Assembly: GCA_964551195.1 (NCBI GenBank)
Contig: CAZKBI010000033.1
Location: forward strand, 1-5,755
Direction: 5' to 3'
DNA from: CAYZPB01 sp964551195
GTDB lineage: Bacteria > Bacillota > Bacilli > Tepidibacillales > Tepidibacillaceae
Length of the DNA stretch: 5,755 bases
A program made the translations under genes and the position numbers. Each line of letters starts with the position of its first letter. Within the stretch, counting starts at the first letter, position 1. Below the pieces are notes generated by a model. The model was not told the origin of the DNA. It saw only the letters and a program-made list of their open reading frames with translations, and ran no database searches. Below, in pieces: positions 5,533-5,755 of this stretch.

Positions 5533-5755
5533 ATGGTATGGAAAATTCTACTAGGCTATCTTGTATATGTCATTATTGGAGCTGTCTTAATTTTTGCTTT
5601 GCCCAAAAAGGTTTCCGAGGAATATGCAGATAAATCTAATTACAAAAAATATTATTCTGATGAAGAAAGCGTAGATAGAGCTATTATTCTAGATAATCCA
5701 TTGGAATCAGGACTTTCAAGGTTATACATTATAGAAAATGCAAAAAAGAGTTTAA
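5533..5755 (+). CDS. N-terminus of a membrane-anchored phospholipase D/cardiolipin-synthase-like protein (partial)
   Basis: The frame runs from ATG to the window edge, giving 74 residues without a stop. A single N-terminal hydrophobic segment (about 4-24, ILLGYLVYVIIGAVLIFALP) is followed by a polar linker, then DRAIILDNPLESGLSRLYII and ENAKKSL at the edge. In PLD-family proteins of the ClsC type the sequence L-x-x-G-x-x-A-L-x-x-R-L-x-L-I-x-x-A-x-x-S-I-D precedes the first HKD domain, and the end of this frame matches that pattern. The HKD motifs would lie beyond the window, so catalysis cannot be confirmed. AAGG (5517-5520) lies 12 bases before the ATG, a weak ribosome binding site. Only 25 bp separate it from the DHHW stop with no terminator between, so cotranscription is possible, yet its composition returns to AT-rich (16 G/C in 60 at 5641-5700). 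Confidence 0.6.
   Translation, partial: MVWKILLGYLVYVIIGAVLIFALPKKVSEEYADKSNYKKYYSDEESVDRAIILDNPLESGLSRLYIIENAKKSL

Overview
The window looks like chromosomal DNA of a low-GC Gram-positive bacterium (Bacillota). The evidence is AT-rich coding sequence, AGGAGG-type ribosome binding sites, two lipoproteins with short Lys-Lys signal peptides and LSGC/LTAC lipoboxes, and a strong intrinsic terminator. I cannot name the genus. No rRNA, tRNA, CRISPR array, replication origin or intact transposase was found.

Left part (1-2313). The window opens inside the last codons of a gene whose C-terminus (GHVEAVTLL..., stop at 52-54) resembles the end of RlmD/RumA-type 23S rRNA uracil methyltransferases. A lipoprotein of about 300 residues follows (176-1081, probable DUF4300 family). 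It converges on a broken MFS transporter on the minus strand (about 1211-1705) that keeps only the first five or so membrane helices. A small intact DUF488 (YeaO-like) protein follows on the plus strand (1945-2313).

Right part (2314-5755). A second small lipoprotein (2444-2920, DUF4358-like) ends in a perfect 11-bp terminator hairpin. About 20 bp later an O-acetylation pair begins: an AlgI-like MBOAT membrane O-acyltransferase (2971-4374) and, 26 bp on, a DHHW/AlgX-like SGNH protein (4401-5507). Together they would take acyl groups across the membrane and attach them to a cell-surface or exported polysaccharide. The polymer cannot be told from this window. A third gene (5533 to the window edge) starts 25 bp later and looks like the N-terminus of a membrane-anchored phospholipase D/cardiolipin-synthase-like protein.

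The MBOAT-DHHW pair is visibly richer in GC and in CGN arginine codons than the genes on both sides (hand-counted 60-base samples: 48-52% against 23-40%), which suggests it was acquired as a block. The remnants on the left (methyltransferase 3' end, a short HTH-like reading frame, a truncated transporter) suggest past rearrangement. I see no convincing wholly new system. The points most worth checking are the terminator jammed against the acyltransferase gene, the composition island, and the possible integration hotspot at the left edge.
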